NCBI RefSeq assembly: GCF_014931415.1
Contig: NZ_CP063121.1
Span: 558,001-622,000 of the forward strand
Source of the DNA: Haemophilus parainfluenzae
GTDB lineage: Bacteria; Pseudomonadota; Gammaproteobacteria; Enterobacterales; Pasteurellaceae
Direction: 5' to 3'
Length of the DNA stretch: 64,000 nucleotides
Shown here: positions 9,775 to 20,861 of the stretch, piece by piece
Position numbering within the stretch: the stretch's first letter is position 1
How the letters are laid out: the number at the start of each line of letters is the position of its first letter
Notes under the pieces: model-generated
What the model saw: the letters and a program-made list of their open reading frames with translations, nothing else
Told to the model about the DNA's origin: nothing
The model's database searches: none
Program-made: the position numbers and the translations under genes

Positions 9775-10233
9775 ATGAGCGAAAAATATGTTGTGACTTG
9801 GGATATGTTCCAAATGCATGCCCGCAAATTAGCGGAACGTTTACTTCCTGCCACTCAGTGGAAAGGTATCATTGCAGTAAGCCGTGGTGGTTTATTCCCA
9901 GCAGCGGTACTTGCTCGCGAATTAAATATTCGTTTCGTAGAAACTGTGTGTATTGCCAGTTATGATCACGATGAACAAGGTGCATTAAAAGTATTACACC
10001 GCGCAGATGGTGATGGTGAAGGAATGATCGTGGTAGACGATTTGGTAGATACCGGCAATACCGCTCGTGCAATTCGTGAAATGTATCCAAAAGCAAAATT
10101 CGTCACGGTATTCGCAAAACCTGCAGGTGCTGAGTTAGTGGATGATTACGTGATTGATATTCCACAAAACACTTGGATTGAACAACCTTGGGATTTAGGT
10201 TTAACTTTCGTGCCACCATTGGCAAGAAAATAA
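9775..10233 (+). CDS. gpt: Xanthine-guanine phosphoribosyltransferase
   Basis: The enzyme salvages guanine, xanthine and hypoxanthine by transfer of phosphoribose from PRPP. The PRPP signature [14 protein letters not shown] lies at residues about 83-96 and an SRGG motif near residue 37. Its 152-residue length equals that of E. coli Gpt. It is a type I PRTase associated with the inner face of the membrane in E. coli. It is transcribed divergently from pepD. Confidence 0.95.
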   Translation: MSEKYVVTWDMFQMHARKLAERLLPATQWKGIIAVSRGGLFPAAVLARELNIRFVETVCIASYDHDEQGALKVLHRADGDGEGMIVVDDLVDTGNTARAIREMYPKAKFVTVFAKPAGAELVDDYVIDIPQNTWIEQPWDLGLTFVPPLARK

Positions 10234-10256
10234 TAAAACCTGAATATAAAATTTCG

Positions 10257-10287
10257 TTACGCCGGTGCTTTCATAGTTCCGGCGTAA
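10257..10287 (+). terminator. Stem-loop after gpt, weak terminator
   Basis: TTACGCCGG (10257-10265) pairs with CCGGCGTAA (10279-10287), a GC-rich 9-bp stem with a 13-nt loop. No real T-run follows, so it may only partly terminate or may protect the gpt mRNA end. Confidence 0.45.
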
Positions 10288-10312
10288 TAATTATGACCAA
10301 TTTATTTTGATT

Positions 10313-11542
10313 ATGAATAATATCGACGCACAAAAAGCGCTAGAGCGATCTTACGTTTCTTCACTTGAAAATAAAGAATATGATGAAGCAGTCAAACTGG
10401 CTGAAACGCTTTGCTTGCTTGATCCCAATAATCCCGAATACCCTCATAAAATTGCTTATGTTTATTTGCAACAATTAAAATGGGAAGAGGCGATTGAAGC
10501 AGAATTAAAAACATTAAAATTAGATGCACAATATATTCCGGCTTTAGATTTATTGGCACATGCTTATGGTGCCGTAGACAATTGGGAGCGTTCAGGCTTT
10601 TATGGCAGTTTAGCTCTTGAGTTGAAAGATAAAGCTATTCCCGTTCCGACACAGGAAATGCTCCCAGCTCCTGCACCTAAAAATGGTAAACGAATTATTG
10701 CATTTTCTTTATTTGGTAATAACTCTAAATATATTGAACCGGCTGTATTAAATACACAGGTTTCTCCGATGTTATTCCCTGGTTGGGTATGCCGTTTTTA
10801 TGTAGATGATTCAGTTTCTACTGGAGCAATTCAGCGATTAAAAAATAATGGTGCAGAAGTGGTTTATGTTACTTCACCAGTGAATAAATGGCCTGGTGCA
10901 ATGTGGCGTTTTCTCGCCATTAATGATCCTGAAGCTGAGTATGTGATCTTCCGTGATGCTGACTCCGTGGTTTCTCACCGAGAGAGTGAAGCCGTGGCTG
11001 AATGGATTGAAAATGGTCGCTCATTCCATACGATGCGTGATTCAGGTTCTCATACCGCACTTATTTTAGCGGGGATGTGGGGCGCTAAAGCTGGCGCTGT
11101 GCCTGATATGGAAGTAAGAATTCAACGTTTTGTTGATAAGGGTTACGACTCTCGTCATTTTGCCGATCAGGATTTCCTTGCTGAAGAGTTGTGGGGCTAT
11201 ATTCGCCAAGATGTATTCGCTCATGATAGAGTATTTAATTTCTGTGATGCAAAACCTTTCCCTGGAGAGTTTTATCCTAATTACCAAATTGCGCATTGCG
11301 AAGGAGCAAGCGTTTTTGATGCGAAAACCTCTTTTGAAGAAGGGTGCAAAGTCAGATGGACGTTATACTCAAAAATATCGCCTATGGTGAATGTTGATTA
11401 TTCCTTTATTCGTGTGCCTGAATTTAAAGTTTGCAGCTATGAAACTACAGTAGAGAATGGTCGATTTGAAGCGTCAATACCAAGACGTTATGGATTCGCT
11501 TTTAAAGAAGGCTTAGCTAGAATAGATATTAAAAAAGCCTAA
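10313..11542 (+). CDS. TPR-containing glycosyltransferase-like protein of unknown target
   Basis: Residues about 1-115 form tetratricopeptide-like helix pairs (KALERSY..LENKEYDEAVKLAETL; KIAYVYLQQLKWEEAIEAELKTL; ALDLLAHAYGAVDNWERS). Residues about 130-320 look like a GT-A type glycosyltransferase domain, with VCRFYVDDS, WRFLAIND and the DxD-like metal motif FRDADS (about residue 217). No signal peptide or membrane segment is visible, so it should act in the cytoplasm. The ATG at 10313 is preferred over a TTG at 10307. dnaE starts 35 bp downstream with no terminator seen between. I see no uptake-signal core in its 1.2 kb. The sugar and acceptor are unknown. Confidence 0.75.
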   Translation: MNNIDAQKALERSYVSSLENKEYDEAVKLAETLCLLDPNNPEYPHKIAYVYLQQLKWEEAIEAELKTLKLDAQYIPALDLLAHAYGAVDNWERSGFYGSLALELKDKAIPVPTQEMLPAPAPKNGKRIIAFSLFGNNSKYIEPAVLNTQVSPMLFPGWVCRFYVDDSVSTGAIQRLKNNGAEVVYVTSPVNKWPGAMWRFLAINDPEAEYVIFRDADSVVSHRESEAVAEWIENGRSFHTMRDSGSHTALILAGMWGAKAGAVPDMEVRIQRFVDKGYDSRHFADQDFLAEELWGYIRQDVFAHDRVFNFCDAKPFPGEFYPNYQIAHCEGASVFDAKTSFEEGCKVRWTLYSKISPMVNVDYSFIRVPEFKVCSYETTVENGRFEASIPRRYGFAFKEGLARIDIKKA

Positions 11543-11577
11543 GTTATCTGTTTTAACTATCAAAATAAGGATTATTG

Positions 11578-14500
11578 ATGTCAACTCAACCGCGTTTTGT
11601 ACACCTTCGTACACACACCGATTTTTCAATGATTGATGGTATCGTAAAAGTGAAACCATTGGTCAAAGCGTGTGCAGCAAATAATATGGTCGCATTGGCA
11701 TTAACCGATTTTACTAATTTTTGTGGCGTGGTGCGTTTTTATGGTGAAACCCTTTCTTCGGGGATTAAACCGATTATTGGTGCCGATGTTCATGTTAAAA
11801 GCGAGTTATGCGGTGAGGAATTATTTACGCTTACTTTACTTGCTAAGAACAATGAAGGCTATAAAAACATCACCTTATTGCTTTCAAAAGCCTATCAACG
11901 CGGCTATGTGGACTTGCCTTATATCGACCAGGAATGGTTGATTGAACACCGTGAGGGTGTAATTGTTTTATCGGGTGGCACACAAGGCGATATTGCAAAA
12001 AAACTCCTTAAAGAAAATAGCTCTGAGGCGGAAAGTGCGGTCAGTTTTTATCAAGAATTTTTTCCTGACCATTTCTACCTTTCTCTTTCCCGAACGGGTC
12101 GTCCTGATGAAGAACGTTATATTCAAGCTGCATTAAAACTTGCTGAAGCACATGATTTACCGCTTGTGGCGACCAATGATGTGGTTTTTCTTGAGCCTGA
12201 TGATTTTGAGGCGCACGAAATTCGTGTCGCTATTCATGATGGCTATACCCTTGACGATCCGAAACGTCCAAAACGTTATACCGAGCAACAATATTTCCGC
12301 TCAGAAGAAGAGATGTGCGACTTATTTGCGGACATTCCTTCTGCACTTGAAAATACGGTATTAATAGCGCAACGCTGTAATGTGACTTTGCGTTTGGGGC
12401 AATATTTCCTCCCTCAATTTCCAACTGGCGAGCTGAGCACGGAAGATTATTTGGTGATGAAATCCAAAGAAGGCTTGGAAGAGCGTTTGGCATTTTTATT
12501 CCCCGATGAAAAAGTACGGGCAGAAAGACGACCGGAATATGATGAGCGTCTTCAAGTCGAACTCGATGTGATCAACCAAATGGGCTTTCCAGGTTACTTC
12601 TTAATCGTCATGGAGTTTATTCAGTGGTCAAAGGACAATGATATTCCGGTAGGGCCTGGGCGTGGTTCTGGTGCGGGTTCATTGGTCGCTTATGCACTAA
12701 AAATTACTGATTTGGACCCCCTTGAATTCGATCTTCTTTTTGAGCGTTTCCTCAATCCAGAGCGTGTTTCCATGCCCGATTTCGACGTGGATTTCTGTAT
12801 GGATGGACGGGATCGTGTTATCGATCATGTGGCAGAAACCTATGGTCGTGGTGCGGTATCACAAATTATTACCTTCGGTACCATGGCAGCCAAAGCGGTA
12901 ATTCGAGATGTGGGGCGTGTATTAGGCTATCCTTATGGCTTTGTGGATCGTATTTCGAAAATGATTCCACCTGACCCAGGCATGACTTTAGCCAAGGCTT
13001 TTGAGGCTGAACCACAGTTACAAGTGGCATATGATTCAGATGAAGAAGTCAAGGCCCTAATTGATATGGCGCGTAAGCTAGAGGGTGTCACGAGAAATGC
13101 GGGTAAACACGCAGGTGGTGTGGTGATTTCGCCTTCTTTGATTACAGACTTTGCACCACTTTATTGCGACAACGAGGGACTTCATCCTGTTACCCACTTC
13201 GATAAAAATGATGTGGAATATGCCGGTTTAGTGAAGTTTGACTTCTTAGGTTTGCGTACACTCACCATTATCAAATGGGCACTAGATATGATTAATGCCC
13301 GCCTTACTCGTGAAGGCAAACCGTTAGTCGATATTGCCGCTATTCCATTAGATGATCCTGAATCTTTTGAGTTGCTGAAGCGATCTGAAACGACTGCCGT
13401 ATTCCAGTTGGAGTCGCGCGGGATGAAAGATTTGATTAAACGCCTGCAGCCAGACTGTTTTGAAGATATTATCGCGTTGGTGGCACTATTCCGACCAGGT
13501 CCATTACAATCGGGCATGGTGGATAACTTTATTGACCGTAAACATGGTCGTGAAGAAGTGTCTTATCCTGACGCAAACTATCAACATGAAAGCCTTAAAC
13601 CGATTTTAGAGCCAACTTACGGTATTATTTTGTATCAAGAGCAAGTCATGCAAATTGCTCAGGTGTTAGCAGGTTATACTCTTGGTGGTGCGGACTTATT
13701 ACGTCGTGCGATGGGTAAGAAAAAACCGGAAGAAATGGCGAAACAGCGCTCTGTGTTTAAAGAAGGTGCTGAGAAAAATGGTGTTGATGGCGAGCTTTCC
13801 ATGAAGATTTTCGACTTAGTGGAAAAATTTGCCGGCTATGGTTTCAATAAATCGCACTCTGCTGCTTACGCATTGGTATCTTACCAAACCCTTTGGCTGA
13901 AAACCCATTTCCCTGCTGAGTTTATGGCCTCGGTAATGACCTCGGAAATGGATAATACGGATAAAATTGTTGGCTTGTACGATGAATGTTTACGTATGGG
14001 CTTAAAAGTTACCCCACCGGATATCAATGTAGGGAAACATCATTTTAGTGTGAATGAAAATGGTGAGATTGTTTACGGTATCGGCGCCATTAAAGGTGTG
14101 GGGGAAGGTCCGATTGATGCATTGATTACCGCTCGTAATGAAGGTGGCATTTTCAGAGATTTATTTGATTTATGTGCTCGCGTTGATTTGAAGAAAATTA
14201 ATCGTCGTACCTTTGAAAGTCTGATTATGTCGGGTGCGTTTGATAAGTTAGGGCCACATCGTGCGGCGTTATCTAAGAATCTAGAAGATGCACTCAAGGC
14301 CTCTGATCAGCATGCAAAAGATGAGGCCATGGGGCAAACCGATATGTTCGGTGTGCTAACAGAAACACACGAAGAAGTGGAAAATGCTTACGCTCATACG
14401 CCACCTTACACAGAAAAACAAATTTTAGATGGTGAACGTGAAACCCTTGGTTTGTATTTAAGCAGCCATCCGGTAAGTCGTTATTTAAAAGAGCTTTCTC

Positions 14501-15057
14501 ATTACAGTTCTACTCGATTAAAAGATCTTACTCCGAATCGCCGTGGGCAAATTAGCACAGCAGCTGGTTTGTTAGTCTCAACTCGTTTTGCAACAACGAA
14601 AAAAGGCAATCGGATTGGTATCGCAACCATTGATGACCGTTCTGGACGTTTGGATTTAACCCTATTTGGAGAAAGTTTAGACCAATTTGGTGAAAAACTG
14701 CAAAAAGATACGGTTGTGGTGGTATCTGGCCAGGTAAGTTTTGACGATTTTTCAGGCGGATTAAAAATGTCTGTACGGGATTTGATGACTTTAGATGAGG
14801 CGCGTTCCCGTTATGCGAAATCTTTGGCCATTAGCTTGTCCGAGGAGCAGATTAGCCCAAGTTTTATTAAGAAACTGAAAGAAATGTTAGAACCTGTTAG
14901 TGGCGGCACTTTACCAATTAACGTATATTATCAAAGTGCAAAAGGCCGTGCGTTATTGCGTTTAGGGATTCAATGGTCGATTACACCAACGGATGAGATT
15001 CTAACAGAATTGGTGAATTTGCTCGGTGAAAATGCGGTAGAGCTAGAATTCGGTTAA
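11578..15057 (+). CDS. dnaE: DNA polymerase III alpha subunit
   Basis: This is the replicative polymerase subunit of the holoenzyme, 1159 residues, equal in size to E. coli DnaE. An N-terminal PHP domain ([15 protein letters not shown]) is followed by the C-family polymerase core. The catalytic aspartates lie in [13 protein letters not shown] (about residue 400) and VKFDFLGL (about residue 555), and then come the (HhH)2, OB-fold ([16 protein letters not shown]) and tau-binding C-terminal regions. A TTG lies one codon earlier, but the ATG with AAGG at 11567-11570 gives the expected [11 protein letters not shown] start. Confidence 0.96.
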   Translation: MSTQPRFVHLRTHTDFSMIDGIVKVKPLVKACAANNMVALALTDFTNFCGVVRFYGETLSSGIKPIIGADVHVKSELCGEELFTLTLLAKNNEGYKNITLLLSKAYQRGYVDLPYIDQEWLIEHREGVIVLSGGTQGDIAKKLLKENSSEAESAVSFYQEFFPDHFYLSLSRTGRPDEERYIQAALKLAEAHDLPLVATNDVVFLEPDDFEAHEIRVAIHDGYTLDDPKRPKRYTEQQYFRSEEEMCDLFADIPSALENTVLIAQRCNVTLRLGQYFLPQFPTGELSTEDYLVMKSKEGLEERLAFLFPDEKVRAERRPEYDERLQVELDVINQMGFPGYFLIVMEFIQWSKDNDIPVGPGRGSGAGSLVAYALKITDLDPLEFDLLFERFLNPERVSMPDFDVDFCMDGRDRVIDHVAETYGRGAVSQIITFGTMAAKAVIRDVGRVLGYPYGFVDRISKMIPPDPGMTLAKAFEAEPQLQVAYDSDEEVKALIDMARKLEGVTRNAGKHAGGVVISPSLITDFAPLYCDNEGLHPVTHFDKNDVEYAGLVKFDFLGLRTLTIIKWALDMINARLTREGKPLVDIAAIPLDDPESFELLKRSETTAVFQLESRGMKDLIKRLQPDCFEDIIALVALFRPGPLQSGMVDNFIDRKHGREEVSYPDANYQHESLKPILEPTYGIILYQEQVMQIAQVLAGYTLGGADLLRRAMGKKKPEEMAKQRSVFKEGAEKNGVDGELSMKIFDLVEKFAGYGFNKSHSAAYALVSYQTLWLKTHFPAEFMASVMTSEMDNTDKIVGLYDECLRMGLKVTPPDINVGKHHFSVNENGEIVYGIGAIKGVGEGPIDALITARNEGGIFRDLFDLCARVDLKKINRRTFESLIMSGAFDKLGPHRAALSKNLEDALKASDQHAKDEAMGQTDMFGVLTETHEEVENAYAHTPPYTEKQILDGERETLGLYLSSHPVSRYLKELSHYSSTRLKDLTPNRRGQISTAAGLLVSTRFATTKKGNRIGIATIDDRSGRLDLTLFGESLDQFGEKLQKDTVVVVSGQVSFDDFSGGLKMSVRDLMTLDEARSRYAKSLAISLSEEQISPSFIKKLKEMLEPVSGGTLPINVYYQSAKGRALLRLGIQWSITPTDEILTELVNLLGENAVELEFG

Positions 15058-15067
15058 TATTCCAGTA

Positions 15068-15108
15068 AGAGTGCGGTCAAAAAAATCAGTGTTTTTTAAC
15101 CGCACTTT
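15068..15108 (+). terminator. Uptake-signal inverted-pair terminator after dnaE
   Basis: GAGTGCGGT (15069-15077) and ACCGCACTT (15099-15107) form a stem extended by six A-T pairs. One arm departs from the uptake core by one base. It separates dnaE from pyrR, whose start is 29 bp beyond. Confidence 0.75.
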
Positions 15109-15136
15109 AGGCGATATAAACAAAGCGAGAGATAAA

Positions 15137-15676
15137 ATGGAAAAAATCATTATTGATGCAGACAGATTTTTACGCACCATTTCACGTATTTCCCATGAAA
15201 TTATTGAAAAGCACCAAGATTTCAATAATGTGATTTTAGTTGGGGTAAAACGTCGTGGAGCAGAAATTGCAGAATTGATTCAACGTCGCATTGAAGAATT
15301 GAATGGTGTAAGTCTTCCAATGATGGAATTGGATATCACGTTTTACCGTGATGACTTAGAGTATGTTGAACCTGAAAATCCAACTCCTGTGTATAGTGGT
15401 GCCTCCAGTTATATGAATATTCAGGGTAAAGAAGTCATTTTAATCGATGATGTACTATTCACTGGAAGAACCATTCGTGCTGCAATGGATGCGTTAACGG
15501 ATTTTGGTCGAGCAGCTAAAATTGAATTGGTGATTTTAGTGGATCGCGGACATCGTGAATTGCCGATTCGGGCAGACTATGTAGGTAAAAATGTGCCGAC
15601 TTCCCGTGATGAACAAGTTCAGGTGCGTACATTAAAATATGATGGTTGTTATGAAGTGGCATTATTGCCTAAATAA
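15137..15676 (+). CDS. pyrR: PyrR bifunctional pyr regulator / uracil phosphoribosyltransferase
   Basis: This 179-residue PRTase-fold protein belongs to the PyrR family. The PRPP loop VILIDDVLFTGRTIRAAMDAL and the VGVKRRGAEIAE region are intact. In Bacillus PyrR attenuates pyr mRNA and has weak UPRTase activity; in gamma-proteobacteria its regulatory role is less clear. No pyr gene is adjacent here; it lies between dnaE and a periplasmic chaperone gene. The ATG at 15137 gives the family N-terminus EKIIIDADRFLRTISRI. Confidence 0.9.
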   Translation: MEKIIIDADRFLRTISRISHEIIEKHQDFNNVILVGVKRRGAEIAELIQRRIEELNGVSLPMMELDITFYRDDLEYVEPENPTPVYSGASSYMNIQGKEVILIDDVLFTGRTIRAAMDALTDFGRAAKIELVILVDRGHRELPIRADYVGKNVPTSRDEQVQVRTLKYDGCYEVALLPK

Positions 15677-15753
15677 CGATCAGCCTATTGTGAACCTTTG
15701 ATAAAATTGATAATCTAACGAGCATTATCCTATTATTTTTTAAGACAACTAAA

Positions 15754-16686
15754 ATGAAAAAATCAATGTTAAAATCTCTTTTATTTGCCATGATCGGTCT
15801 GTTTACTTTTTCTCAAGTACAAGCAGAAGAACGCGTTGTGGCGACCGTAAATGGTACACCAATTTTACAAAGCCAAGTGAATGCTGTGATGGGTAAAAAA
15901 GGTAGCCAACGTGCAGCATTAGATAAGATTATTGATGATATGCTGACAGAGAAAGCGATCAAAGAATCAGGTGTAAAAGTAAACCAAGCGGAAGTAAACC
16001 GTATCGTAGAAGATATTGCAGCGAAAAACGGTTTAACTTATGGTCAATTCTTAGATGCGCTCGATTATCAAGGCATTTCCTTAAATGCATTTAAGCAACA
16101 AATTTCTCGCCAAATGTTAATGGCGGGTGTGCGTAACCATGCTATTCAAAATAGCGTAGATGTGACTCGCGAGCAAGTGGATGCATTGGGTAAACAAATG
16201 CTTGATGAAGCAAAAGCAAAAGGCACGGCGCAAAAAGTGATGGGCAAAGAGTATGAAGTTCGTCATATTTTATTAAAATTAAACCCATTGCTGAATGATG
16301 CGCAAGCAAAAGCAGAATTAGAGCGTATTCGTAGTGAGATTATTTCTGGCAAAATGACATTTGCTGATGCCGCATTAAAATATTCTAAAGATTATTTATC
16401 AGGCGCGAATGGCGGTAGCTTAGGTTATGCCTTCCCAGAAGCTTATGTGGGCCCATTTGCAAAAATGGTTGAAACAACCCCACAAGGTACCATTTCTGCA
16501 CCGTTTAAATCTGAATTTGGTTGGCATATTCTCGAAGTAACTGGCAGTCGTGATGGCGATAAAACAGAAGATGCCTATCGTCAAAAAGCTTATGAACAAA
16601 TTGTTAATAGCCAATTACAAGATGCAACCAAAGACTGGGTGAAAGCATTACGTAAAAATGCTGATATTCAATATTTCGATAAATAA
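15754..16686 (+). CDS. surA: SurA-like periplasmic peptidyl-prolyl isomerase / chaperone (single parvulin domain)
   Basis: This 310-residue exported protein has a signal peptide (cleavage near VQA-EE), a SurA-type N-terminal chaperone domain, one parvulin domain (YEVRHILLKLNPLL through GWHILEV) and a short C-terminal helix. E. coli SurA has two parvulin domains and about 428 residues; the single-domain form matches the shorter SurA homologue known in Haemophilus. It should assist outer-membrane protein assembly. It opens a cell-envelope and replication cluster with mltG, tmk and holB. Confidence 0.85.
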   Translation: MKKSMLKSLLFAMIGLFTFSQVQAEERVVATVNGTPILQSQVNAVMGKKGSQRAALDKIIDDMLTEKAIKESGVKVNQAEVNRIVEDIAAKNGLTYGQFLDALDYQGISLNAFKQQISRQMLMAGVRNHAIQNSVDVTREQVDALGKQMLDEAKAKGTAQKVMGKEYEVRHILLKLNPLLNDAQAKAELERIRSEIISGKMTFADAALKYSKDYLSGANGGSLGYAFPEAYVGPFAKMVETTPQGTISAPFKSEFGWHILEVTGSRDGDKTEDAYRQKAYEQIVNSQLQDATKDWVKALRKNADIQYFDK

Positions 16687-16704
16687 CAGAAACCGTTAGA
16701 ATAA

Positions 16705-16725
16705 GGGGGCATTTTGCCCCTTTTG
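16705..16725 (+). terminator. Terminator after surA
   Basis: GGGGCA (16706-16711) and TGCCCC (16715-16720) form a tight stem with a TTT loop, followed by TTTTG. Confidence 0.8.
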
Positions 16726-16749
16726 TCGTTTTTATAAAATGAGTGACGC

Positions 16750-17799
16750 ATGAAAAAATTTTTTGTCTTTTTACTGATTCTTCTGCTTATTCTTAGCGGT
16801 GTTGGTTTTTTGGGTTATCAAAAACTAACGGAGTTTGTTCATACGCCGGTGAATGTCACGCAAGATCAATTGCTGACAATTGAGCGAGGAACCACAGGCA
16901 GTAAACTTGCCGCTTTATTAGAGCAAGAAAAAATTCTTGAACATGCCGATTTATTACCTTGGTTATTGAAATTACAACCTCAGCTAAACAAGGTGAAAGC
17001 GGGGACTTATTCTTTAACGGGTGTGAAAACGTTACAAGATTTATTAGATATTATTAATTCCGGCAAGGAAGCGCAATTTAGTGTGAAGTTTATTGAAGGT
17101 AAAACGTTCAAAGAATCGCGTAAAAAACTTGAAAATGCACCGCACTTAAAACAAACCTTGCAAGGTAAAAGTGATAAAGAAATTATGGCGTTATTGGATA
17201 TTCCAGCCGTTGCAAAAGCCGTTTACGAATGGAATAACATGGATGGCTGGTTGTATCCAGATACCTATAATTACACCCCAAATTCGACTGATCTTGAATT
17301 ATTAAAACGTTCAACTACTCGTCTACAAAAAGCCTTGGATAAAGCATGGGGTGAACGCGATGAAAATCTCCCATTAGCGGATCCTTATCAAATGTTGATT
17401 TTGGCTTCTATTGTGGAGAAAGAAACGGGGATTGCGGCGGAGCGCCCACAAGTGGCTTCCGTATTTATTAATCGTTTAAAAGCCAATATGAAACTACAAA
17501 CTGACCCAACCGTGATTTATGGAATGGGTGAGAGTTATACCGGAAATATTCGTAAGAAAGATTTAGAAACGATAACCCCGTACAATACCTATATGATTGA
17601 GGGGCTACCACCAACACCGATTGCAATGGTGAGTGAAAGTGCTTTACAGGCTGTGGCTCATCCAGCTAAAACGGACTTTTATTATTTTGTTGCCGATGGA
17701 AGTGGCGGCCATAAATTTACTCGTAATCTGAACGAGCATAATAAAGCAGTGCAAGAATATTTACGTTGGTATCGTAGCCAACAAAAAGGAGCCAACTAA
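16750..17799 (+). CDS. mltG: Endolytic murein transglycosylase MltG
   Basis: This 349-residue protein (formerly YceG) cleaves nascent peptidoglycan glycan strands at the inner membrane. It has one N-terminal membrane anchor (residues about 4-25), a LysM-like region and the catalytic glutamate in [17 protein letters not shown]. The late motif [12 protein letters not shown] is also family-typical. Its stop overlaps the tmk start by one base (TAATG), so the two are translationally coupled, as in E. coli yceG-tmk-holB. Confidence 0.95.
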   Translation: MKKFFVFLLILLLILSGVGFLGYQKLTEFVHTPVNVTQDQLLTIERGTTGSKLAALLEQEKILEHADLLPWLLKLQPQLNKVKAGTYSLTGVKTLQDLLDIINSGKEAQFSVKFIEGKTFKESRKKLENAPHLKQTLQGKSDKEIMALLDIPAVAKAVYEWNNMDGWLYPDTYNYTPNSTDLELLKRSTTRLQKALDKAWGERDENLPLADPYQMLILASIVEKETGIAAERPQVASVFINRLKANMKLQTDPTVIYGMGESYTGNIRKKDLETITPYNTYMIEGLPPTPIAMVSESALQAVAHPAKTDFYYFVADGSGGHKFTRNLNEHNKAVQEYLRWYRSQQKGAN

Positions 17800-18425
17800 T
17801 GCAAGGCAAATTTATCGTGATTGAAGGGCTGGAAGGTGCGGGTAAAAGTACTGCCGTGCAAACGGTGGTGGACACATTAAAATCCCTCGGTGTAAGCGAT
17901 ATCGTATTTACTCGTGAGCCAGGTGGTACCCCGTTAGCTGAGAAATTGCGCCATTTAATCAAACATGAAACGGAAGAACCTGTTACCGATAAAGCGGAAT
18001 TGTTGATGCTTTATGCGGCACGAATTCAATTGGTAGAAAATGTGATTAAGCCAGCATTGGCAGAAGGTAAAATTGTGCTTGGCGATCGACATGATATGTC
18101 TTCACAGGCTTATCAAGGCGGTGGGCGTCAGTTTGACCAAACACTTATGGCGAATTTAAAAAATATGGTATTAGGCAATTTTGAGCCTGATTTTGTACTG
18201 TATTTAGACATTGATCCTGCAGAGGGGCTTGCTCGTGCTAGAGGTCGTGGTGAATTAGATCGCATTGAACAGCAAGGGCTCGATTTCTTCCATCGTACCC
18301 GACAGCGTTATTTGGAATTGGTGCAGAACAACCCGAAAGCTGCCATTATTAATGCGGGTCGGCCTTTAGAACAAGTACAAGCAGACATTCAAAGTGCGGT
18401 CAAAAATTGGTGGGTTTCACAATAA
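17799..18425 (+). CDS. tmk: Thymidylate kinase
   Basis: The enzyme phosphorylates dTMP to dTDP with ATP, an essential step for dTTP. The P-loop [10 protein letters not shown] is at residues about 8-17, the DR(H/Y) motif appears as [18 protein letters not shown], and the lid region [12 protein letters not shown] carries arginines as in E. coli-type enzymes. It has 208 residues, in the coupled unit mltG-tmk-holB. An uptake signal (18392-18400) encodes QSAVK near its C-terminus. Confidence 0.96.
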   Translation: MQGKFIVIEGLEGAGKSTAVQTVVDTLKSLGVSDIVFTREPGGTPLAEKLRHLIKHETEEPVTDKAELLMLYAARIQLVENVIKPALAEGKIVLGDRHDMSSQAYQGGGRQFDQTLMANLKNMVLGNFEPDFVLYLDIDPAEGLARARGRGELDRIEQQGLDFFHRTRQRYLELVQNNPKAAIINAGRPLEQVQADIQSAVKNWWVSQ

Positions 18426-18427
18426 AA

Positions 18428-19408
18428 ATGAGTGAACTTTATCCTTGGTTAGTGCCTACTTATCACAAAATTAGCCAAACTTTTAGCGAAGGTTTGGGGC
18501 ATCATGCATTATTGATTAAAGCTGATCAAGGTCTCGGTGCTGAAGGTTTGTTTGAGGCTTTAACAAAACGCATTATGTGTCAAACGCCAGATAATGTACC
18601 TTGTGGCCATTGTCATGCTTGCCATTTAATGGCAGCGCACAGTCACCCTGATTTTCATGTTTTAGCCTCTCAAGAAGGCAAAGATATTGGTGTTGATCAG
18701 GTAAGGGCAATTAATGAGGTTGTCAGCCAACACGCGCAACAAAACGGCAATAAATTAGTATATATTCAAGATGCAGAACGTCTTACGGAAGCGGCAGCTA
18801 ATGCATTGCTCAAAACCTTGGAAGAGCCACGTCCGAACACGTATTTCTTATTGCAAACAGAACCTTCCTCTTCGTTGTTAGCGACTATTTACAGCCGTTG
18901 CCAAGTGTGGAATGTGCCTTTGCCAACGGAAGCAGAAGCCTTAACTTGGCTTTCTTCTCAATTTCAGGCAGAAACATCCGAATTATTGACCGCACTTGCG
19001 ATGAATTTGGGTCGTCCACTGTTAGCATTGGAAACACTTCAACAAGGATTAATTGAACAACGGAAGAATTTCCTACGTCAATTTTGGCTGTTTTATCGTC
19101 GTCGTTCGCCTTTGGAAATTTTGCCTTTCTTTGAAAAAGAACGCACCGTACAGCAAGTAGATTGGATCTTAGCGTTTTTAAGCGATGCCATTAAATACAA
19201 ACTCGAAATACAAAGTGGCTGGCAAACACTTGATCTTAAAACAGGTGTAACTCAATTTGCAGACGAGCAAACAGCGCTTGGGTTATTAACCGCAAATAAA
19301 ATTATGCAAAAAGTACGCTCGGATTTACTCACTATCAACGGCATTAACACAGAATTAATGTTATTAGATGGTTTGACAAAGTTAATTACCGACGTATTTA
19401 AGGACTAA
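18428..19408 (+). CDS. holB: DNA polymerase III delta' subunit
   Basis: HolB (326 residues) is the delta' stator of the clamp-loader complex. The N-terminal AAA+-like domain has a degenerate P-loop (DQGLGAEG) and a zinc site built from CxnCxxCxxC (CQTPDNVPCGHCHAC), followed by the sensor-1 region (ANALLKTLEEP). The ATG at 18428, two bases after the tmk stop, gives the expected family N-terminus; a TTG at 18407 inside tmk is less likely. Confidence 0.94.
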   Translation: MSELYPWLVPTYHKISQTFSEGLGHHALLIKADQGLGAEGLFEALTKRIMCQTPDNVPCGHCHACHLMAAHSHPDFHVLASQEGKDIGVDQVRAINEVVSQHAQQNGNKLVYIQDAERLTEAAANALLKTLEEPRPNTYFLLQTEPSSSLLATIYSRCQVWNVPLPTEAEALTWLSSQFQAETSELLTALAMNLGRPLLALETLQQGLIEQRKNFLRQFWLFYRRRSPLEILPFFEKERTVQQVDWILAFLSDAIKYKLEIQSGWQTLDLKTGVTQFADEQTALGLLTANKIMQKVRSDLLTINGINTELMLLDGLTKLITDVFKD

Positions 19409-19415
19409 ATAAATT

Positions 19416-20198
19416 ATGTTTATCGTAGATTCCCATTGCCATTTAGATGCATTGGATTATGAAAATTTACACAAAGATATTGCTGATGTAGTGGCTAAAG
19501 CCAATGCACGAGATGTGAAGCATTTATTGGCGATTGGCGTAACATTAAGCCGTTTTGAAAAAGCTTACCCTGAGTTAGCAAAATTTCCGAATGTGTCTTT
19601 AGCTTGCGGCGTGCATCCATTAGATCTTGAAGAAGAACCTTACGATGCCGAGCGTTTATTATGTTTATCCCAAGATAAAAAAGTGATCGCAATTGGCGAA
19701 ATTGGTTTGGATTATTATTACAGTGCAGATAATAAGGCATTGCAGCAAACGGTTTTTGCCGATCAAATCAGAATTGCTAATGAAGTGGATAAACCCGTAA
19801 TTATTCATACGCGTTCAGCGCCAGAAGATACTATTGCCATGTTGAGTGAGCACCATGCAGAAAAGTGCGGTGGATTAATTCATTGTTTTACGGAAACCTT
19901 GGATTTTGCGAAAAAGGCACTTGATTTAGGGTTTTATATTTCTTGTTCGGGTATTATTACCTTTAAAAATGCGGAAAGTATTCGAGAAGCCATTCGTTAT
20001 GTACCAGCAGATCGTTTGTTAGTTGAAACGGATTCGCCTTACTTAGCACCCGTGCCTTATCGTGGCAAAGAGAACCAGCCTGCCTATACGCGAGAGGTGT
20101 GTGAATATGTGGCAGCGTTAAAAGGGCTGTCTATGGAAGAATTTGCACAAATTAGTACACAAAACTTCGAGCGTTTATTTAAAATTAATGTACAATAA
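19416..20198 (+). CDS. ycfH: TatD family metal-dependent hydrolase (YcfH type)
   Basis: This 260-residue TIM-barrel hydrolase has the metal ligands DSHCHLD at the N-terminus, [19 protein letters not shown] and the ETDSPYLAP motif near the C-terminus. E. coli TatD-family proteins have DNase activity, but the physiological substrate of this YcfH branch is not settled. It follows holB by 7 bp, the same order as in enterics, so it is likely the last gene of the mltG operon. Confidence 0.92.
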   Translation: MFIVDSHCHLDALDYENLHKDIADVVAKANARDVKHLLAIGVTLSRFEKAYPELAKFPNVSLACGVHPLDLEEEPYDAERLLCLSQDKKVIAIGEIGLDYYYSADNKALQQTVFADQIRIANEVDKPVIIHTRSAPEDTIAMLSEHHAEKCGGLIHCFTETLDFAKKALDLGFYISCSGIITFKNAESIREAIRYVPADRLLVETDSPYLAPVPYRGKENQPAYTREVCEYVAALKGLSMEEFAQISTQNFERLFKINVQ

Positions 20199-20224
20199 AT
20201 CATCGATTTAAATGAGAGAGTGTT

Positions 20225-20749
20225 ATGCGTAAGTTTTTTAAATACTTTTTATTTTTAGTGGTCTTTGTTTTTCACGGCTTTATGTTTGCTGTGGTGGACT
20301 ACGTTTTCCCACACTATGATGTAACGCGAGTAACGGGTGTGGAAGTGAAACGTGTGGATAAAGATGGTCCGATTACAAAATCGAATCCGGCTGATGGTCC
20401 AACGCGCGATGTGTATTTTATCAATACACAAAATGATGATGGCAAAATCATGGTGTATCGTAATGAAGATACCCGTTGGGGTTTTCCATTCTATTTCAAA
20501 TTTGGTTCAGCGAACTTACAGGCTCAAGTTCAAGCCTTGGGTAATGAAAACAAATTAGTACAAATCAAGTATTACGGTTGGCGGATGACGATGTTCGATG
20601 AATATCGCAATGCCGTTGCGGTGAAAGAAATCAGTGGCGATGTGACACCAAGCCATCCGATTTTATCTTGGGTATTCTATGCTTTCTTATTAGTTACTCT
20701 TTTCCTTTCTATCCAATTTGTACGTGGCTGGTTCGACAGCGAAAATTAG
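20225..20749 (+). CDS. DUF1523 family membrane-anchored protein
   Basis: This 174-residue protein has a transmembrane segment at about residues 4-26, a soluble domain of about 115 residues and a second hydrophobic segment at about 147-166. The middle domain includes TRDVYFINTQNDDGKIMVYRNEDTRWGFPFYFKF, which is typical of DUF1523. The function is unknown. It has its own ribosome binding site (GAGAG) 27 bp after the tatD-family gene, so it may be part of that operon. Confidence 0.75.
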   Translation: MRKFFKYFLFLVVFVFHGFMFAVVDYVFPHYDVTRVTGVEVKRVDKDGPITKSNPADGPTRDVYFINTQNDDGKIMVYRNEDTRWGFPFYFKFGSANLQAQVQALGNENKLVQIKYYGWRMTMFDEYRNAVAVKEISGDVTPSHPILSWVFYAFLLVTLFLSIQFVRGWFDSEN

Positions 20750-20861
20750 CGTTTCTCAAATATGGGGCGTCATAGAACGCCCTCACAATTTAATAATAAC
20801 ATTCCTAACCTAAAAACCAGCGGTAAATTGACCGCACTTTAAAACCAATAAAGAGAACATT

